From positions 7,424,501-7,488,500 of the forward strand of contig NZ_CP166850.1 in assembly GCF_041346945.1 (NCBI RefSeq): 64,000 bases of DNA, read 5' to 3'. The translations under genes were made by a program, and so were the position numbers. The notes beneath the pieces are model-generated. The model did no database searches and was not told where the DNA came from. It saw only the letters and a program-made list of their open reading frames with translations. The DNA is from Amycolatopsis sp. cg9. Lineage in GTDB: Bacteria; Actinomycetota; Actinomycetes; Mycobacteriales; Pseudonocardiaceae. The number at the start of each line of letters is the position of its first letter. Position 1 is the stretch's first letter. This document shows positions 16,066-24,559 of the stretch, piece after piece.

Positions 16066-17341
16066 GTACGCGATCGTCGGCCTGGGCTCGCGGGCCGGGC
16101 TGTTCGCCCGGGCACTGGCCGGGTCGCCGCGGGCGGAGCTCGCCGCCTTCTGCGACACCACCGAAACCCGCATGCGCGTCCACAACGGCTGGCTGGGCAC
16201 GGCGGTGCCCGGCTACCGGCCCGCCGACTTCGCCGCCATGCTGGCGAAGGAGCGCATCGACGTCGTCGTCGTGTGCACGCCGGACCACACGCACGCGGAC
16301 TACGTCGTCGCGGCGCTCGAAGCAGGCTGCGACGTCGTCACCGAAAAGCCCATGACCACCGACGTCGACGGCGCCCGCCGGATCCTCGAGGCCCGGCGCG
16401 AGACGGGACGCTCGGTGCGCGTCACCTTCAACTACCGCTACAACCCGGTGCACCGCCGGGTCCGGGAGCTCCTGGCCGCCGGCGCGATCGGGGAGGTCGG
16501 CTCGGTCGAGTTCAGCTGGCTGCTCGACACCGCGCACGGCGCCGACTACTTCCGCCGCTGGCACCGCGACAAGGCGAACTCCGGCGGCCTGCTGGTGCAC
16601 AAGTCCGGGCACCACTTCGACCTCGTCAACTGGTGGCTCGGCCGCGGCCCCGAGACGGTGTTCGCGCTGGGCCGGCTGTTCTTCTACGGCGAGGAGAACG
16701 GGCGGCGGCACGGCCGGCGGACGGACTACGCGCGCGGCACCGGCACCACCGGCGACCCGTTCGCGCTCGACCTCGACCGCTCGCCTCGGCTGCGCGCCCT
16801 CTACCGGGACGCCGAGGCCGAGGACGGCTACCTCCGCGACCGCACCGTCTTCGCACCCGGCATCACGATCGAGGACGACCTGTCGGTCCTCGTGCGCCAC
16901 CACGGCGGGGCGGTGCTGAACTACCACTTGCACGCGTATTCGCCCCGCGAGGGCTACCGCGTCGCCTTTTCCGGCAGCGAGGGACGGCTGGAGCTCGACG
17001 TCCGGGAAAACGAGCACGCCACCGGCGCGGCCAAGTCCGTCGCGGACCTGCCACCGGGCGTGGTGCCCGAGCCCGGCCGGGCCCGGCTCACGCTGCAACG
17101 GCTCTGGGCGCCGCCCGAGGTCGTGCTCGACCAGGTCCTCGGCGAGGGGCACGGCGGCGGTGACGAACGGATGCTCGCCGAGCTGCTCGGGGACGCCGGG
17201 CCGGACGCGCTCGGCTGCGCGGCCGACCACGACGCGGGGCTCGCGGCGTTGCTCACCGGGCTGGCCGCCAACCGGTCGCTGGCGACCGGGCGGCCGGTCG
17301 CCGTCGCGGAGCTGCTCGCCGAGATCGGGGAGCCGTCGTGA
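16052..17341 (+). CDS. Gfo/Idh/MocA-family oxidoreductase, long form
   Basis: A 429-residue member with Rossmann GLGSRA (10-15), EKPM (Lys99) and a DKANSGGLLVHKSGHHFDLVNWW block holding the conserved Asp/His pair near 180-190. It is a different branch from the two shorter paralogues and resembles large Gfo/Idh proteins found in glycan-degradation clusters. The ATG at 16052 follows GAGAGAG and overlaps the previous gene by 14 bases; further upstream codons are out of character. Translationally coupled to the PmoA-like gene downstream. Confidence 0.87.
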   Translation: MVVRKYAIVGLGSRAGLFARALAGSPRAELAAFCDTTETRMRVHNGWLGTAVPGYRPADFAAMLAKERIDVVVVCTPDHTHADYVVAALEAGCDVVTEKPMTTDVDGARRILEARRETGRSVRVTFNYRYNPVHRRVRELLAAGAIGEVGSVEFSWLLDTAHGADYFRRWHRDKANSGGLLVHKSGHHFDLVNWWLGRGPETVFALGRLFFYGEENGRRHGRRTDYARGTGTTGDPFALDLDRSPRLRALYRDAEAEDGYLRDRTVFAPGITIEDDLSVLVRHHGGAVLNYHLHAYSPREGYRVAFSGSEGRLELDVRENEHATGAAKSVADLPPGVVPEPGRARLTLQRLWAPPEVVLDQVLGEGHGGGDERMLAELLGDAGPDALGCAADHDAGLAALLTGLAANRSLATGRPVAVAELLAEIGEPS

Positions 17342-18264
17342 GCCGCGCGGCGGTCGGGGACGGGACGCTGGCGCTGGCCGAGGCCGACGACGGCCGGGTG
17401 CGGGTCCGCCTCGGCGAGCTCGTGCTGGCCGAGTACGTGGTCGCGCCGCCGACCCCGGCCGGGGACTCGCCGAAGCCGTACCTGCACCCCCTGCGCACCA
17501 CCGCGGGCGAGGTCGTGACCGCGGTCCGGCCGCACGACCACACGTGGCACAACGGCCTGCAGTTCACCATGGCCCACCTGTCGGGCGAGAACTTCTGGGG
17601 CGGCCGCACCTACGTCCGCGGCCGCGGGTACACCCCGCTGGACAACAACGGCACCGTCGGTCACGTCCGCTGGGAAAGCCTCGTGGCCGCGCCCGGGCAC
17701 TGCGAACTCCGGCACGAGCTGGCCTGGCGCACCGCGGCCGGGCGGCGCTGGCTCACCGAGCACCGCACGCTGCGCTTCGGCGACGTCGATGTCGGCGGCG
17801 GGCACTGGACGCTCACCTGGACCAGCCGGCTGCGCAACACCAGCGGCCGCGAGCTGCGCTGGGGCAGCCCGGTCACCGAAGGACGGGACACCGCCGGCTA
17901 CGGCGGGCTGTTCTGGCGCGGCCCGCGGTCGTTCGTCGGCGGCGAAGTCCGGACACCGGACGGCCGGAGCGCGGCCGGCGCGATGGGGCACCGGGCACCG
18001 TGGCTCGCCTTCACCGGGCGGCACGACGTCAGCCTGCGGACCTCGACGCTGCTGTTCGCCGACAGCCCGGTGAACCCCGCGTACCCGACGGCCTGGTACG
18101 TGCGCGCCGAGCCGTTCCCGGTGGTCAGCTTCGCGACGACCTACCACCGGCCGTGGCTGCTCGAACCGGGCGGCGAACTGACGCTGACCCACCACCTCGT
18201 CGTCGTCGACGGCGAGCCCGACCCCGCCCGGCTGGCCGAGCTCGCGGCCCGGGCGGCCGAGTGA
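17338..18264 (+). CDS. PmoA/DUF6807-family protein
   Basis: A 308-residue cytoplasmic protein of the PmoA family (DUF6807). Conserved blocks include PYLHPLRTTAG, PHDHTWHNGLQF, ENFWGGRTY, and a C-terminal HRPWLL. Despite the name, this family is unrelated to the particulate methane monooxygenase enzyme. It occurs next to Gfo/Idh oxidoreductases in sugar operons, as here, and has a sugar-epimerase-like beta sandwich. The function is not established. The GTG start overlaps the previous stop. Confidence 0.85.
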   Translation: MSRAAVGDGTLALAEADDGRVRVRLGELVLAEYVVAPPTPAGDSPKPYLHPLRTTAGEVVTAVRPHDHTWHNGLQFTMAHLSGENFWGGRTYVRGRGYTPLDNNGTVGHVRWESLVAAPGHCELRHELAWRTAAGRRWLTEHRTLRFGDVDVGGGHWTLTWTSRLRNTSGRELRWGSPVTEGRDTAGYGGLFWRGPRSFVGGEVRTPDGRSAAGAMGHRAPWLAFTGRHDVSLRTSTLLFADSPVNPAYPTAWYVRAEPFPVVSFATTYHRPWLLEPGGELTLTHHLVVVDGEPDPARLAELAARAAE

Positions 18265-18274
18265 AGGAGCTGCC

Positions 18275-19549
18275 ATGTCCCGGAAGGCGCTCGTGGGGTG
18301 CCTCGCCCTGATCGGACTCACCTGCGCGGCGGCGCCCGCGTCCGCGCGGGGGCACGACCCCGGCCGCGTCGTGCTCGGCGCGCGCGACGGCTGGGCCGCG
18401 GCGACCACCGGAACGACCGGGGGAGCGGCCGCCGCTGTCGTCCGCACGGTGACCAAGCGCTCCGAACTCGTCGCCGCGCTGGCGGCGGACCCGGGCGCGC
18501 CGAAGATCATCCGCGTCCGGGGCACCATCGAGGGCAACGCGGACGACCGGGACCGGCCGATGAGCTGCACCGACTTCGCCGACCCCGGCTACACCCTGCC
18601 CGCCTACCTGGCGGCGTACGACCCGGCCACCTGGGGCAAGGTCGAGCCGTCGGGGCCGCTGGAGGAGGCGCGCGCCCGTTCGCAGGCCAACCAGGCGGCG
18701 CAGGTGGTGGTCGACGTCGGGCCGAACACGACGATCATCGGCGACCACGGCACGCTGCACGGGCTGACCCTGCGGGTGACCGGGGACAACGTGATCCTCC
18801 GGAACCTGAGCTTCGCCGACGCGCACGACTGCTTCCCGCAGTGGGACCCGCTGGACGGCGCCGACGGCAACTGGAACTCCGAGTACGACAACGTCGACCT
18901 GGTCGGCGCCACGCACGTCTGGGTGGACCACAACGACTTCGGCGACGGCGGGAACTCCCGGCAGCCGACGTACTTCGGGCGCAAGTACGAGGTGCACGAC
19001 GGCCTGCTGGACATCGTGAACGGCTCGGACCTGGTGACGGTGTCGTACAACCGGCTGCACGACCACGACAAGACGATGCTGATCGGCAACACCGACAAGC
19101 CCACCCACGACGTCGGCAAGCTGCGGGTCACCGTGCACCACAACCTCTTTTCCGAGATCGGGCAGCGCGCGCCGCGGGTCCGGTACGGGCAGGTCCACGT
19201 CTACGACAACCTGTACTCGGTGCGGGACGCGGCGGCGTACACGTATTCGCTGGGTGTCGGCGTGGAGTCCCGGATCTACGCGGAGAACAACTTCTTCCGG
19301 ATCCCCGCCGCGGTGCCGCCGGGCGCGCTGGTCGAGTACTGGAAGGGGACGGTGCTGCACGCGACCGGCACGCTGGTGGCGACCGGCACCGCGTGGCCGA
19401 GGCCGGTGGATCTGCTGGCCGAGTACAACGCGGCCAACGACCCGGACCTCGGTCCCGACGTCGGGTGGACGCCCACCCTGGTGCAGCGCCTCGACCCGGC
19501 GTGGCAGGTGCCGGCGCGCGTGCTCGCCGGTGCCGGGCCCGGGCGGTAG
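18275..19549 (+). CDS. Secreted pectate lyase, family PL1
   Basis: A 424-residue parallel beta-helix enzyme. Signal peptide about 1-25; Ca-binding aspartates in the HVWVDHNDFGDGG region; catalytic Arg in QRAPRVRYG; VDHN and VHHNLF strands typical of PL1. It cleaves de-esterified polygalacturonate by beta-elimination outside the cell. AAGGAG precedes the ATG. It is the last gene of the long operon beginning at 10940. A small hairpin follows. Confidence 0.93.
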   Translation: MSRKALVGCLALIGLTCAAAPASARGHDPGRVVLGARDGWAAATTGTTGGAAAAVVRTVTKRSELVAALAADPGAPKIIRVRGTIEGNADDRDRPMSCTDFADPGYTLPAYLAAYDPATWGKVEPSGPLEEARARSQANQAAQVVVDVGPNTTIIGDHGTLHGLTLRVTGDNVILRNLSFADAHDCFPQWDPLDGADGNWNSEYDNVDLVGATHVWVDHNDFGDGGNSRQPTYFGRKYEVHDGLLDIVNGSDLVTVSYNRLHDHDKTMLIGNTDKPTHDVGKLRVTVHHNLFSEIGQRAPRVRYGQVHVYDNLYSVRDAAAYTYSLGVGVESRIYAENNFFRIPAAVPPGALVEYWKGTVLHATGTLVATGTAWPRPVDLLAEYNAANDPDLGPDVGWTPTLVQRLDPAWQVPARVLAGAGPGR

Positions 19550-19565
19550 GCGTTCGACACTTTCG

Positions 19566-19580
19566 GCGTTTTCAGAAAAG
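19566..19580. promoter_or_regulatory. Shared element GCGTTTTCAGAAAAG upstream of PL3
   Basis: An exact 15-base match to 10897-10911. Here it lies 17 bases after the PL1 stop codon and 55 bases before a TTGACA box. Confidence 0.5.
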
Positions 19581-19583
19581 CGG

Positions 19584-19604
19584 CCCGGGTGGCGACCATC
19601 CGGG
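19584..19604 (+). terminator. Hairpin after the PL1 gene
   Basis: A 9-bp stem with one G-U pair (CCCGGGTGG at 19584-19592, CCATCCGGG at 19596-19604) around a 3-base loop, 35 bases past the stop codon. Confidence 0.4.
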
Positions 19605-19634
19605 CGACTTGGCCGCCACCCGCGCCGGGCGACA

Positions 19635-19640
19635 TTGACA
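19635..19640 (+). promoter_or_regulatory. Putative -35 box for the PL3 operon
   Basis: A lone TTGACA. The expected -10 position holds AAACTC, a poor match, but the LacI-type operator lies just downstream at 19673. Confidence 0.35.
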
Positions 19641-19672
19641 CGGACTGCCCGCAACCCGAAACTCGGTGGCGA

Positions 19673-19684
19673 GAAAGCGCTTTC
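19673..19684. promoter_or_regulatory. LacI-type operator 3
   Basis: GAAAGCGCTTTC, a perfect 12-base palindrome and the strongest of the three operators. It is placed where it would overlap or follow the transcription start of the PL3-CE8-GH43-esterase group. Confidence 0.75.
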
Positions 19685-19743
19685 ACAACCCGGTCGGACG
19701 TTTTCGTCAGCGCCGATTGAAGAATCAGACCAGGGAGTGATGA

Positions 19744-20529
19744 ATGGTTTCCCCAGTGATTTCCCGGATGATCCGGGTGGCCGCGGTCGCCGCGCTCGTG
19801 GTTTCGGCGGCGGCGGGCACCGGCGCGAGCGCGTCGGCCGCCACCTGGCCGAGCCCCGGCACGAACGTGCCGGTCGGCGCGACGATCAAGGTCACCAGCG
19901 GCACCTACGACGGCGGGCTCAAGCGGTTCTACGGCACCGGCGACCTCGGGTCCGGCGGCCAGGACGAGGGCCAGGACCCGCTGTTCCAGCTCGCGAACGG
20001 CACCACGCTGAAGAACGTCGTCCTGGGCAGCCCGGCCGCCGACGGCGTGCACTGCCTCGGCACCTGCACGCTGCTCAACGTCTGGTGGGAGGACGTCGGC
20101 GAGGACGCGGCGACCTTCAAGGGCACCTCCGCCTCGCAGACCATGACGATCGACGGCGGCGGCGCCCGGAAGGCGTCGGACAAGGTGTTCCAGCACAACG
20201 GCCCGGGCACCATGTACATCCGGAACTTCGAGGTGAACGACTTCGGCAAGCTCTACCGCTCCTGCGGCAACTGCGGGACGCAGTACAAGCGCAACGTCGT
20301 CGTCGACAACGTCACCGCGACCGTGCCCGGCAAGACGCTCGTCGGCATCAACACCAACTACGGCGACACCGCCAAGCTGACCCGGATCACCATCGTCGGG
20401 GACTCGAGCCGCAAGATCGTGCCCTGCGAGAAGTACAAGGGCGTCACCAGCGGCGAGCCGACGAAGATCGGCAGCGGTCCCGACTCGACGAACTGCCTCT
20501 ACACCACCGCCAACATCACCTACCGGTAG
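19744..20529 (+). CDS. Secreted pectate lyase, family PL3
   Basis: A 261-residue enzyme. Signal peptide about 1-32, then the PL3 beta-helix with TYDGGLKRF, DGVHCLGTCTLLNVWWEDVGEDA (acidic Ca site) and GKLYRSCGNC. It cleaves polygalacturonate at alkaline pH. Cysteines at the LGTC, SCGNC and PCEKYK blocks probably form disulfides. GGGAG precedes the ATG. It opens the second transcription unit of the pectin locus, behind operator 3. Confidence 0.93.
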   Translation: MVSPVISRMIRVAAVAALVVSAAAGTGASASAATWPSPGTNVPVGATIKVTSGTYDGGLKRFYGTGDLGSGGQDEGQDPLFQLANGTTLKNVVLGSPAADGVHCLGTCTLLNVWWEDVGEDAATFKGTSASQTMTIDGGGARKASDKVFQHNGPGTMYIRNFEVNDFGKLYRSCGNCGTQYKRNVVVDNVTATVPGKTLVGINTNYGDTAKLTRITIVGDSSRKIVPCEKYKGVTSGEPTKIGSGPDSTNCLYTTANITYR

Positions 20530-20537
20530 TCCGAGCC

Positions 20538-20576
20538 GCGCCGCGGGTGCCGGCCGCCGTCCGGCACCCGCGGCGC
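20538..20576 (+). terminator. Very strong hairpin between the PL3 and pectinesterase genes
   Basis: A perfect 16-bp stem (20538-20553 with 20561-20576) and a 7-base loop. It lies 8 bases after the PL3 stop and 15 bases before the pectinesterase ATG. It may attenuate the downstream genes or stabilise the 3' end of the PL3 mRNA. Confidence 0.75.
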
Positions 20577-20591
20577 TCCCAGGGAGACGTC

Positions 20592-21605
20592 ATGCTCAAG
20601 ACCCTGCTCGTCGCTTCGGCGCTCGCGGCGCTGGTCACCCCGCCGGCCGGGGCCGCGGCCGGCACCGTCGTCGTGGCCAAGGACGGCTCCGGCGCATACC
20701 CCACCGTCCAAGCCGGGATCGACGCCGTGCCGGCGGGCGGCACCGTGTCGATCAAGCCCGGCACCTACCGCGAGGTGATCACCGTGCCCGCGGCCAAGAC
20801 CGGCGTCACCCTGCGGGGAACCACCGGCAAGGCGGCCGACGTCGTCGTCGACTACGACAACGCCAGCGGGACGAAGAAGCCGGACGGCTCGACCTACGGC
20901 ACCACGGGCAGCGCGACCGCGACCATCGCCGCGAACGGCTTCACCGCCACGGCGCTGACCTTCCGCAACTCCTTCGACCGCAAGGCCCACCCGGAGATCA
21001 CCGCCACGCAGGCCGTCGCGGTCAAGACCACCGGCGACCGGATGGTCTTCGACAACGTCACCTTCCTCGGGCACCAGGACACGCTGTACGCCGACACCGC
21101 GGCCGTGGGCACGACCGGCCGCCAGTACTACCGGAACTGCTCGATCAGCGGCGACGTCGACTTCCTCTTCGGGCGCGCCACCGCGGTGTTCGACCGCGCG
21201 ACGATCACCGCGCTCGACCGCGGTTCGAACCCCAACGGCTACCTGACCGCGGCCAGCACCCGGCGCACCAACCCGTACGGCTTCCTGATCGTGGGCAGCC
21301 GGGTGCTCAGCCCGGCCGCGAACGCGAGCTTCTACCTGGGCCGGCCGTGGCACCCGAGCGGCGACGTCGACGCGATCGCGCAGGTCGTGATCCGCGAGAC
21401 CGCCCTGCCCGCGGCGATCAAGGCGACGCCGTGGACGGACATGTCGGGCTTCTCGTGGAAGGACGCCCGGTTCTTCGAGTACCGCAACACCGGGGCCGGC
21501 GCGGGCACCGGCGCCGACCGGCCGCAGCTCACCGCCGCGCAGGCCGCGGACTTCACCGCGCAGCGCTACCTCGCGGGCGGCGACGGGTGGAACCCCGTGC
21601 ACTGA
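20592..21605 (+). CDS. Secreted pectinesterase, family CE8
   Basis: A 337-residue pectin methylesterase. Signal peptide about 1-22, then AKDGSGAYPTVQAGIDAVP, GHQDTLYA (catalytic Asp), GDVDFLFG (nucleophilic Asp) and YLGRPWHPSG (catalytic Arg). It removes methyl esters from homogalacturonan so that the PL1 and PL3 lyases can act. AGGGAG precedes the ATG at 20592. Confidence 0.94.
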   Translation: MLKTLLVASALAALVTPPAGAAAGTVVVAKDGSGAYPTVQAGIDAVPAGGTVSIKPGTYREVITVPAAKTGVTLRGTTGKAADVVVDYDNASGTKKPDGSTYGTTGSATATIAANGFTATALTFRNSFDRKAHPEITATQAVAVKTTGDRMVFDNVTFLGHQDTLYADTAAVGTTGRQYYRNCSISGDVDFLFGRATAVFDRATITALDRGSNPNGYLTAASTRRTNPYGFLIVGSRVLSPAANASFYLGRPWHPSGDVDAIAQVVIRETALPAAIKATPWTDMSGFSWKDARFFEYRNTGAGAGTGADRPQLTAAQAADFTAQRYLAGGDGWNPVH

Positions 21606-21637
21606 CCCCGGAACCCCATCGAGTGCGAGGACACCCC

Positions 21638-22618
21638 ATGCGCCTGCCCCGCCTGCTCGCCGTCCTGGCCGCCGCCCTGCTGAGCGCGCCGGCCGCCCAA
21701 GCCGCCACCTACCCGGACCCGGGGTACGTCACCGGGGACATCACGGCGGTGCACGACCCGTCGATGATCCGGGCGGCGGACGGCAGCTACCTGCTCTACT
21801 CGACCGACCAGTACCTGCAGATCCGCCGCTCGACCGACCGCATCCACTTCACGAAGATCGGCTCGGTGTGGCCGGACGGCGCACCGTGGACCGCGCCGTT
21901 CACCGACCCGGCCCACCCGGGCTACCTGTGGGCGCCGGACATCTCGTTCCACAACGGCAGGTACTACCTGTACTACGCGGCTTCGACGTTCGGCTCGCGC
22001 AACTCGGCGATCTTCCTGGCCACCAGTGCGACCGGGCTGCCGGGGAGCTGGACCGACCAGGGCATCGTCACGCGGACGAGCACGAGTGACGACTACAACG
22101 CGATCGACCCCAACCTCTTCGTCGACTCCTCGGGCCGGTGGTGGCTGAGCTTCGGCTCGTGGTGGACGGGCATCAAGATGTACCGGCTCGATCCGGCGAC
22201 CGGGAAGCGCAGCACGGCCGACCCGGCGCTGCGGAGCATCGCCCAGCGCACGGGCAGCACGTCCGCGGCCGAGGCGCCGTACATCGTGCAGCACGGGAGC
22301 TACTACTACCTGTTCGTTTCGTGGGATCTCTGCTGCCAGGGCACGAAGAGCACGTACCGCGTGATGGTCGGCCGGTCGACGTCGATCACCGGGCCCTACA
22401 CCGACCGCGACGGCGTCCGCCTGACCGCGGGCGGGGGCACGCAGATCCTGGCGAGCCACGGTGCCGTGCACGGCCCCGGGCACGTGGCGGTGCTGCACGA
22501 CTCCGACGCGGACGTGCTGGTCTACCACTACTACTACTCCGACGCGACGCCGGCGACGGGCAAGCTCGGCATCAACCTCATCGGCTACGACAGCGCCGGC
22601 TGGCCGTACGTCTTCTGA
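21638..22618 (+). CDS. Secreted endo-arabinanase, family GH43
   Basis: A 326-residue five-bladed propeller enzyme. Signal peptide about 1-23. VHDPSMI (catalytic base Asp), YNAIDPNLF (pKa-modulating Asp) and SAAEAPYI (acid Glu) are in the expected order; GHVAVLHD and the LVYHYYYSD block carry the His ligand of the structural metal. It matches alpha-1,5-L-arabinanases that trim pectin side chains. It sits between the pectinesterase and SGNH esterase genes in one unit. Confidence 0.92.
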   Translation: MRLPRLLAVLAAALLSAPAAQAATYPDPGYVTGDITAVHDPSMIRAADGSYLLYSTDQYLQIRRSTDRIHFTKIGSVWPDGAPWTAPFTDPAHPGYLWAPDISFHNGRYYLYYAASTFGSRNSAIFLATSATGLPGSWTDQGIVTRTSTSDDYNAIDPNLFVDSSGRWWLSFGSWWTGIKMYRLDPATGKRSTADPALRSIAQRTGSTSAAEAPYIVQHGSYYYLFVSWDLCCQGTKSTYRVMVGRSTSITGPYTDRDGVRLTAGGGTQILASHGAVHGPGHVAVLHDSDADVLVYHYYYSDATPATGKLGINLIGYDSAGWPYVF

Positions 22619-22633
22619 TCCGCGGGAGTTGTC

Positions 22634-23599
22634 ATGCGCCTGTTCCTGGCGATCGCCGCCGTGCTGTCCGTCGCGGCCGCCCCGGCCGCGGCGGCCGACG
22701 TCCCGGTCACCGACGCGAACCTCGCGTACACCGGCCGCTGGACCACCGAGGCCGCCGGCGCGGTCCCGCACTGGGCCGGCGGCTACGTCACGGCGAAGTT
22801 CACCGGCACGACGGTGAAGGTGAAGGCCCGCGACACGGTGAACTTCTACGCGAGCGTCGACAACGGTCCCGACGTGTTCTTCGCCGGGGTGAAGGGGGTC
22901 GTCGCGCTGACGCCGTCGGCCCTGCCCGCCGGCACGCATTCGCTGCGGCTGTCCTACCGCTCCGGCGACACGATCTTCCAGGGCCTGGTCCTCGACGCGG
23001 GCGCGAAGACGGTGCCGGTCACGCTGCCGCCGAAGCTGGTCGAATTCGTCGGCGACTCGATCACGTACGGCGCGTTGACGAGCAAGCTCGCGCTGTCGGC
23101 CTACGGCTGGCGGGTGGGGGAGCAGCTCGGCGTGCGGCACACGCAGATCGCGCGCTCCGGGTACTGCCTGGTGGCGGCGTCCGGTTGCGCCGGCCAGGCG
23201 GCGCAGTTCTTCCGCACCGACAGCACCGGCGACGCGGCCTGGGACTTCACGCGCTACCAGGCTTCCGCGGTGGTGGTCAACCTCGGCACCAACGACGTGG
23301 GGCACGGCGTCAGCGGCCCGGTTTTCCAGGTGGCGTACACGAAGTTGCTGCGGGACATCAGGGCGAAGTACCCGAACGCGACGCTCTTCGCCTTCGAGAC
23401 GTTGAAGCAGCGGTACGTCTCGGAGACGAAGAACGCGGTCGCGGCGGCGGGGGACGCGAAGGTCCGGTTCATCACCACCGAAGGCTGGCTGACGACCGGC
23501 ACGGACTACGCGGACGGCGACGGCCACCCCAACGACGCCGGCCACGCGAAGATCGCCGACCGGCTGGCGCCGATCCTCGCCCCGCTCCTCGGTCCCTAG
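22634..23599 (+). CDS. Secreted SGNH carbohydrate esterase, CE2-like
   Basis: A 321-residue protein. Signal peptide about 1-21, an N-terminal jelly-roll (about 22-130), then an SGNH hydrolase with GDSITYG (Ser), GTNDVGHG and DGHPNDAGH (Asp/His). The two-domain layout is that of CE2 acetylesterases. In this context it probably removes acetyl groups from pectin or hemicellulose (inference). It overlaps the convergent cupin gene by four bases. Confidence 0.88.
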   Translation: MRLFLAIAAVLSVAAAPAAAADVPVTDANLAYTGRWTTEAAGAVPHWAGGYVTAKFTGTTVKVKARDTVNFYASVDNGPDVFFAGVKGVVALTPSALPAGTHSLRLSYRSGDTIFQGLVLDAGAKTVPVTLPPKLVEFVGDSITYGALTSKLALSAYGWRVGEQLGVRHTQIARSGYCLVAASGCAGQAAQFFRTDSTGDAAWDFTRYQASAVVVNLGTNDVGHGVSGPVFQVAYTKLLRDIRAKYPNATLFAFETLKQRYVSETKNAVAAAGDAKVRFITTEGWLTTGTDYADGDGHPNDAGHAKIADRLAPILAPLLGP

Positions 23600-23931
23600 C
23601 CCGGTCCCAGCGCGGCGCCCGCGACCGCGCCGCCGGGCTCTTTCAGCTCGATGAACAGGGAGTGCGTCGGCGTGGTGCCGACGTTCTCGCCCGAATGCTC
23701 CTGCGCCGCGACCCAGCGCACCGCGCCGGCGGGCAGGTCCACGCCGACCTCGCGGCCGCCGGCGGAGATGCGGCGGCGGAACGCGCTCAGCGTGACCATG
23801 ACCGTGTCGGGGTGCCGGTGGGGCGCGGTGCGGTCGCCGGGGCGGTCGCGGTACTCCAGCACCCGCACCCGCTCGTTCTCGAAGACCACCTGGTACAGCT
23901 CGGGGTTCGTCTCGGCCGGGTCACCGGTCAT
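23596..23931 (-). CDS. Small cupin-domain protein
   Basis: A 111-residue single-domain cupin (APHRHPDTVMVTLSAF metal-binding block; HSGENVG and HSLFIELK second block). The ATG at 23931 has AAGGAGG upstream. It is divergent from the TetR-type gene with only 37 bases between starts, so the regulator probably controls it. No catalytic function can be assigned. Confidence 0.82.
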   Translation of the reverse strand: MTGDPAETNPELYQVVFENERVRVLEYRDRPGDRTAPHRHPDTVMVTLSAFRRRISAGGREVGVDLPAGAVRWVAAQEHSGENVGTTPTHSLFIELKEPGGAVAGAALGPG

Positions 23932-23954
23932 GGCCGCCTCCTTCGTGGGACGTG

Positions 23955-23981
23955 AGTACCATGATGGCATGGCAGTACCAT
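23955..23981. promoter_or_regulatory. Candidate TetR operator between cupin and TetR genes
   Basis: AGTACCAT is directly repeated at 23955-23962 and 23974-23981. Between them lies CCATG-ATGG-CATGG, an inverted repeat (23959-23972) overlapping the TetR start codon at 23969. Repressor binding here would block both divergent genes. Confidence 0.45.
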
Positions 23982-24559
23982 ATGAGTCCACCGGCCGGCA
24001 GCGGCAGAAGGGCCGGACCCGGGCCGCGCTGGTCGAGGCCGCGCACGCGCTGCTCGCCGACGGCGGGTCGCCGACGGTCGAAGACGCGGCCGCGGCCGCC
24101 GGGATTTCCCGCACCACCGCCTACCGCTACTTCCCCAACCAGCGCGAGCTGCTGCTGGCCGCCTACCCGGAGATCCAGGACGACGCCCGCCTGCTGCCCC
24201 CGGACGCGCCGGCCGACCCCGTCGCGCGGCTCGAGCTGGTGATGCGGGAGTTCATCGCCTTCACGCTGCGCTGGGAGCCGCAACTGCGCGCCCAGCTCCG
24301 GCTGTCGCTGGAACCCGGCGCCCCGCAGCCGGTGCTGCGTCGCGGGCGGGCGATCCGCTGGATCGAGGAGGCGCTCGCCCCGCTCGCGGACACCCACCCG
24401 CACCTGGACGTCCACGGCCTGGCCACGGCGATCCGCTCGGCGTCGGGCATCGAGTCCCTGGTGTGGCTGACCGACATCGGTGGGCTCGACCGCCCGCGGG
24501 CCGCGCAGGTGCTGGCGAGTTCGGCGCGGGCCATCCTGCGGGAGGCCCTCCTCACGTGA
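23969..24559 (+). CDS. TetR-family regulator
   Basis: A 196-residue TetR protein. The N-terminal HTH (about 13-60) includes TVEDAAAAAGISRTTAYRYF; the C-terminal ligand domain is alpha-helical. The start at 23969 gives the family's usual short lead before the HTH; it has no clear ribosome site and may be leaderless. Divergent from the cupin gene. The 3' end overlaps the convergent exported-protein gene by eight bases. Confidence 0.88.
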   Translation: MAVPYESTGRQRQKGRTRAALVEAAHALLADGGSPTVEDAAAAAGISRTTAYRYFPNQRELLLAAYPEIQDDARLLPPDAPADPVARLELVMREFIAFTLRWEPQLRAQLRLSLEPGAPQPVLRRGRAIRWIEEALAPLADTHPHLDVHGLATAIRSASGIESLVWLTDIGGLDRPRAAQVLASSARAILREALLT

